From: Catellatospora citrea
GTDB taxonomy: Bacteria; Actinomycetota; Actinomycetes; Mycobacteriales; Micromonosporaceae
NCBI RefSeq assembly: GCF_003610235.1
Contig: NZ_RAPR01000001.1
Span: 248,001-312,000, forward strand
Length of the DNA: 64,000 nucleotides
Direction of reading: 5' to 3'
Shown here: piece after piece, positions 60,456 through 64,000 of the stretch
Position numbering within the stretch: position 1 is the stretch's first letter
How the letters are laid out: every line of letters begins with the position of its first letter
The notes under the pieces: model-generated
The model's database searches: none
The model's input: the letters and a program-made list of their open reading frames with translations, nothing else
Told to the model about the DNA's origin: nothing
Made by a program: the position numbers and the translations under genes

Positions 60456-61769
60456 CTATAGCGGCGGCGGGAGTTGCGGGGTGTGAAGCCAGTCCGTGAA
60501 CAGGTCGTCCAGTGGCTGCCGGGCGTAGACGGCAGCCAGGGAGACGAATTGCTGCGTGGTGACGGTCGCATGCCGGTATTGCGCGGTCCAGGCTTGCAGC
60601 AGGCTGAAGAAGTCCGGGTCGCCGAGCCGTTCTCGCAGCGCGTGCAGCGTCAGCGCGCCTCGCTTGTAGACGCGTTCGTCGAACATCCGCGCCACACCCG
60701 GGTCGGCCACGACGATGTCGGCCGGGGATCGGCTGAGCCGGGTGTGCCAGATGCGTGCGTGGTCTTGCGCGGTGGCGCCGCCCGACTCCTCCGACCACAG
60801 CCATTCGGCGTACGTCGCGAATCCCTCGTTGAGCCAGATGTGGCGCCAGTCGGCGATGGTCAGGCTGTTACCGAACCACTGGTGGGCGAGTTCGTGCACG
60901 ACGAGCCGCTCGTGGGTGCGCCTGCCGTCGACGTGGTTCGCGCCGAACACCGACATGCCCTGGGCCTCGATGGGGTCGTCGAGGTCGTCGCCGGTGACCA
61001 CGACGACGTACTCGCCGAACGGGTACGGCCCGAACAGGCGTTTGAGCACCCGCATCATCTCGGGCTGGCGGCCGAAGTCGTGCAGGAACGCCGTACGCAG
61101 GCGGGGCGGGAACGCGGCACGCTGCACTACCGGATCAGCGGCCAGTTCGATCTCGGCATACCGTCCGATCTGGATGCCCATCAGATAACTCGGGGTGGGT
61201 TCGGGACGTTCGAAGACCCAGGTCGTGGTGCTGCCGCTGCGGCTGCGGGCGGCGAGCTGCCCGGTGGCCAGGACCGTGTACGGCGTATCGGTGGTGATCG
61301 TGATCCGGTAGGCGGCCTTGTCGGCGAGGTGGTCGTTGCAGGGGAACCAGGACGGCGCGCCGACGGGTTGGCTGGCGACCAGCGCCCCGTCGGTCAGCTC
61401 GTCCCAGCCGATGTCGCCCCAGGTGCCGCCGACGGGCCGGGGGGTGCCGGCGTACCGGACCTCGACGGTGAACTCCTGGTCGGCGTCGATGGCGGTGTCG
61501 GGTGTGACGTACAGCTTGTGCAGGCGCTGGCTGAACCGGGCGGGGCGGCCGTCGACCCGGACCCGGGCGGCCCGCAGTCCGGCGAGGTCGAGGCTGAACT
61601 GGGACAGTGCGTGGTCGGCCACTGCTTCGATCGTGGCCCGGCCGGTGAGATGGTTCGGCCCGACGCGGTACTTCAGGTCCAGGTCGTAGAGCCAGACCTG
61701 GTATCCCCCGTTGCCGTGTTCGGGCAGGTAGGAGTCGGTGGACCGGTCGGCGCCGGGCGTCGGGTTCAT
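60456..61769 (-). CDS. M1-family metallopeptidase
   Basis: A 437-residue peptidase without signal peptide. HELAHQWFGN (about 291-300) and NEGFATYAEWLW (about 314) supply the zinc ligands. The usual exopeptidase motif GxMEN is replaced by AQGMSVFGAN, as in a known actinobacterial subgroup, which may alter the free-amino-terminus preference. The protein is about half the length of classical aminopeptidase N and lacks the C-terminal helical domain. The ATG at 61769 overlaps the stop of the upstream NRPS-like gene as ATGA (61766-61769), so the two are translationally coupled. Degradation or trimming of the polymer made by the synthetase is a plausible role; the poly-lysine-degrading enzymes of poly-lysine producers are zinc aminopeptidases. 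Confidence 0.9.
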   Translation of the reverse strand: MNPTPGADRSTDSYLPEHGNGGYQVWLYDLDLKYRVGPNHLTGRATIEAVADHALSQFSLDLAGLRAARVRVDGRPARFSQRLHKLYVTPDTAIDADQEFTVEVRYAGTPRPVGGTWGDIGWDELTDGALVASQPVGAPSWFPCNDHLADKAAYRITITTDTPYTVLATGQLAARSRSGSTTTWVFERPEPTPSYLMGIQIGRYAEIELAADPVVQRAAFPPRLRTAFLHDFGRQPEMMRVLKRLFGPYPFGEYVVVVTGDDLDDPIEAQGMSVFGANHVDGRRTHERLVVHELAHQWFGNSLTIADWRHIWLNEGFATYAEWLWSEESGGATAQDHARIWHTRLSRSPADIVVADPGVARMFDERVYKRGALTLHALRERLGDPDFFSLLQAWTAQYRHATVTTQQFVSLAAVYARQPLDDLFTDWLHTPQLPPPL

Positions 61770-64000
61770 CTGCGCTTCCAGACCGCGATCGGGTTGCCCA
61801 GCCAGCGCGAGTCGGCCGGCACCGCGTCGGCGCGGGTCACCAGGGATCCGGGCCCGATCGTCGTACGGTCCCCGACACTCGCCCCGGGCAGCACGATGCC
61901 GTGCGGGCCGAGGGTGGAGCCCGTCCCGAAGGTGACGCCCGCCATGGCCATGATGCGGTCGTGGAAGAGGTGGGTCTGCACCACGCAGCCCCGGTTGACG
62001 GTCGCGCCGTCACCGAGCCGGACGAGGTCGGACTCGGGCAGCCAGTAGGTTTCCAGCCACACCCCACGCCCGATCTTCGCGCCCATGGTGCGCAGCCAGG
62101 CGGGCAGCAGCGGGCTGCCGCCGATCCGGCGCAGCAGCCAGATGACGGCCAGGACCTCGACGAAGGTGTCGGCGAGCTCGTTGCGCCATACGAACGAGCT
62201 CCACAGGGGATGTTCCACCGCCCGGAAGCGGCCCACGAGCAGCCACTTGACCGCCGTCGCGGTGATGGCGGCCACGATGCCGGCGGCCAGCAGCAGCACG
62301 CCGGACAGCAGCGCGCCCCGCCACGGCCCGAGCCAGAGCAGGGCGCCGGCCACGGCGGTCAGCAGCACCGCGCTGCAGATCACCGGCAGGATCCGCAGCA
62401 GCTCGACCGCGGCGCGGGCCGCCTTCAGCCGCCGGGGCGGCTGGAAGGTCCGGGCCAGGTCGGTCACCTGCACCGACCGGCGTACGGCCATCGGTGGCAT
62501 GCCCAGCCACGAGGTCCCTTTCTTGGCTTTGCGGGGCGCGGCGGACAGCACGCCGATGAGCCCGCGGTCGGGGACCGCCCGGCCGGGACCGGCCATCCCG
62601 GAGTTGCCGAGGAAGGCGTTGCGGCCCACCTGCGCGGGGGCGACGCGCAGCCAGCCGTTGCGCAGCTCGTAGCAGGCGACCATGGTGTCGTCGGCGAGGA
62701 ACGCGCCGTCGGCGACGGTGGTCATCGACGGTATCGCCAGCACCGTGGACACCTCGGCCCCGCGGCCGACGTCGGCGCCCAGCAACCGCAGCCAGACCGG
62801 CGTGAACAGGCTGGCGTACAGCGGGAACAGGTCGATCCGGGCCATGCCCATCAGCCGCTCGGTGGTCCACGCCTGCCAGGCCACCCGTCCGTGGACCGGA
62901 TGGAAGCCCTTGCGCAGGCCCGGCGCCAGCAGCCGCACGCCGAGCAGGACCAGCAGCGCGTAGGCGCAGAGGTAGCCGACGGCTGCGGCGGGGGCTGCGA
63001 GCAGCGCCGTGCGCAGCGCGGCCGGCAGGTTCGCGGCGTCGGCGGCCAGGGTGCCGACCCAGACGACGGCTGGGGCGGCCGCGAGCAGGGGCAGCAGTCC
63101 CAGCAGCAGCGACGTGACGCCGTAGGTGATCGTCCATCGGTAGCTGCGTGGGGGCCGTTCGGCCGGCCACTTGCGCAGGTCGGGGCGTGACTGCTGGGCC
63201 GGTGAGCCCGCCCAGCGTTCGCCGGCGGGCACGGCGCCTTCGACGGTCGAACCGGCGGCGATCGACGCGCCCTTGCCGACTCGTGCTCCCGGCAGCAGGG
63301 TGCTGCGGCTGCCGATACGCGCCCCCGCGCCGATGCGGATCTTTCCGACGTGCAGCAGGTCGCCGTCGACCCAGTGCCCGGTCAGGTCGACCTCCGGCTC
63401 CACGGCGCTGCCCTTGCCGAGTTTGAGCATGCCGGTGATCGGCGGAGGCGAGTGCAGGTCGACGTCCTTGCCGATCTTCGCGCCGAGGGCCCGGGCGTAG
63501 AGGCCGGTCCAGGCGGCTGCGGAGACGGCAGTGACGCCGCTGGCTTCGGCGAGCTTGTCGGCGGCCCACAGCCGCAGGTGCACGCTGCCGCCACGCGGGT
63601 AGTGGCCTGGTCGCACACCTCGTAGCAGCAGCCGCGCCCCGCCCGCGGCGAGGCAGATCCGGCCCGGTGGGCTGAACAGCACCAGCCACCCGGCCAGCAG
63701 CCACCACCACGACGCCCCGCGGGCCCAGGGCACGGCCAGCAGGTTTGCCGCGGCCAGCGCCACCAGCGACCACCGCAGCCCCACGACCGTGAACAGCGGC
63801 AGCAGCAGCAGGGTCTGCAGCACGCCCGCGCGCCGCGGCGTCGGCGCGATGTCCCGGTGGACGGCCGTCTCGTCCGGCATCGCGTCCAGGTAGGCGGCGA
63901 GCGCGCCGAGCCGCGGGTTCTGGTAGACGTCGCCGATGGCCGCCTGCGGATACCGGGTGCGCAGGTGGGTGACCAGTTGCGCCGCGGACAGGCTGCCGCC
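61766..64000 (-). CDS. Pls/PosA-family NRPS, carrier domain and C-terminal membrane/hexapeptide region (N-terminus beyond the window)
   Basis: The minus-strand frame is open to the right edge, so the N-terminal adenylation domain would lie outside; about 744 residues are visible. The first visible residues are the end of a carrier domain: GGSLSAAQLV, with Ser as phosphopantetheine site, and IGDVYQNPRLGALAAYL. Then comes the large C-terminal region of the poly-epsilon-lysine synthetase (Pls) type, with about six membrane helices and left-handed beta-helix hexapeptide repeats (LPGARVGKGASIAAGSTVEG and GIVLPGASVGDRTTIGPGS). In Pls these three C domains elongate an amino-acid homopolymer iteratively. 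The predicted start Met at 63880 is internal. The substrate is not deducible from this part. Confidence 0.88.
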   Translation of the reverse strand, partial: GGSLSAAQLVTHLRTRYPQAAIGDVYQNPRLGALAAYLDAMPDETAVHRDIAPTPRRAGVLQTLLLLPLFTVVGLRWSLVALAAANLLAVPWARGASWWWLLAGWLVLFSPPGRICLAAGGARLLLRGVRPGHYPRGGSVHLRLWAADKLAEASGVTAVSAAAWTGLYARALGAKIGKDVDLHSPPPITGMLKLGKGSAVEPEVDLTGHWVDGDLLHVGKIRIGAGARIGSRSTLLPGARVGKGASIAAGSTVEGAVPAGERWAGSPAQQSRPDLRKWPAERPPRSYRWTITYGVTSLLLGLLPLLAAAPAVVWVGTLAADAANLPAALRTALLAAPAAAVGYLCAYALLVLLGVRLLAPGLRKGFHPVHGRVAWQAWTTERLMGMARIDLFPLYASLFTPVWLRLLGADVGRGAEVSTVLAIPSMTTVADGAFLADDTMVACYELRNGWLRVAPAQVGRNAFLGNSGMAGPGRAVPDRGLIGVLSAAPRKAKKGTSWLGMPPMAVRRSVQVTDLARTFQPPRRLKAARAAVELLRILPVICSAVLLTAVAGALLWLGPWRGALLSGVLLLAAGIVAAITATAVKWLLVGRFRAVEHPLWSSFVWRNELADTFVEVLAVIWLLRRIGGSPLLPAWLRTMGAKIGRGVWLETYWLPESDLVRLGDGATVNRGCVVQTHLFHDRIMAMAGVTFGTGSTLGPHGIVLPGASVGDRTTIGPGSLVTRADAVPADSRWLGNPIAVWKRR

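Noticed and set aside
1..64000. CRISPR arrays, insertion sequences, prophage or toxin-antitoxin modules
   Set aside because: No repeated spacer arrays, transposase motifs, phage structural genes or paired small toxin/antitoxin genes were recognised.

Overview
The window is very GC-rich actinobacterial DNA. Multidomain secreted sugar-active proteins, two AfsR/SARP regulators, an RHS/LamG pair, a chitosanase closely resembling the Streptomyces enzyme and a Pls/PosA-type NRPS together point to a filamentous soil actinomycete, probably Micromonosporaceae; this taxonomic guess is inference. No phage, insertion sequence, CRISPR array or replication origin was seen. One degenerate tRNA-like element was found.

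Layout. (1) 0-9.5 kb: two very large secreted proteins, each starting with a ThuA-like domain. One continues into a glucose/sorbosone dehydrogenase propeller, the other into a galactose/glyoxal-oxidase-like propeller. A membrane fatty-acid desaturase lies between them. (2) 9.7-19.1 kb: an operon with kduI, kduD, a ribose-type ABC importer (binding protein, permease, fused ATPase, second permease) and an aldehyde dehydrogenase, read leftwards from a divergent IclR-family regulator. A small tautomerase gene follows the regulator. A 16-bp palindrome (GTTC-N8-GAAC type) recurs upstream of kduI, iclR, the tautomerase and the ThuA/galactose-oxidase gene, so these probably form one regulon. (3) 19.1-21.6 kb: a copper pair, YcnI-like and a CopC-CopD fusion. 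(4) 21.6-31.8 kb: a patchwork of small or unknown genes with a tRNA-like pseudogene near its left edge, a cytoplasmic GH9 glycosidase, a three-gene operon (divergent S-adenosylhomocysteinase-like protein, DUF985 cupin, EthD-like protein) and a GH46 chitosanase. (5) 32-36.2 kb: AfsR-type regulator, ECF sigma factor and a membrane protein that is probably its anti-sigma factor but is frameshifted. (6) 36.3-49.2 kb: a 2,068-residue RHS protein and an 1,136-residue LamG protein, divergent from a secreted M6-like metalloprotease. (7) 49.2-54.5 kb: two alpha/beta hydrolases (one haloperoxidase-like) divergent from a second AfsR-type regulator, then a protein made only of two LuxR-type HTH domains. 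(8) 54.7-64 kb: a secreted GH27 alpha-galactosidase with a lectin propeller divergent from a second M6 protease, a hypothetical gene, a histidine-kinase remnant, and an M1 metallopeptidase translationally coupled to a Pls/PosA-family NRPS that runs off the right edge.

How the parts work together. Regions 1 and 2 look like an extracellular-to-intracellular route for oxidised or uronic sugars: secreted oxidases act outside, the ABC system imports, KduI/KduD convert 5-keto-4-deoxyuronate to 2-keto-3-deoxygluconate. No lyase, KDG kinase or KDPG aldolase is in the window, so the route is incomplete here. The other strong candidate for a linked system is the NRPS/M1 peptidase pair at the right edge, which suggests synthesis and trimming of a homopoly-amino-acid or related amide. 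All coordinates and translations were worked out by reading; no database search was possible.
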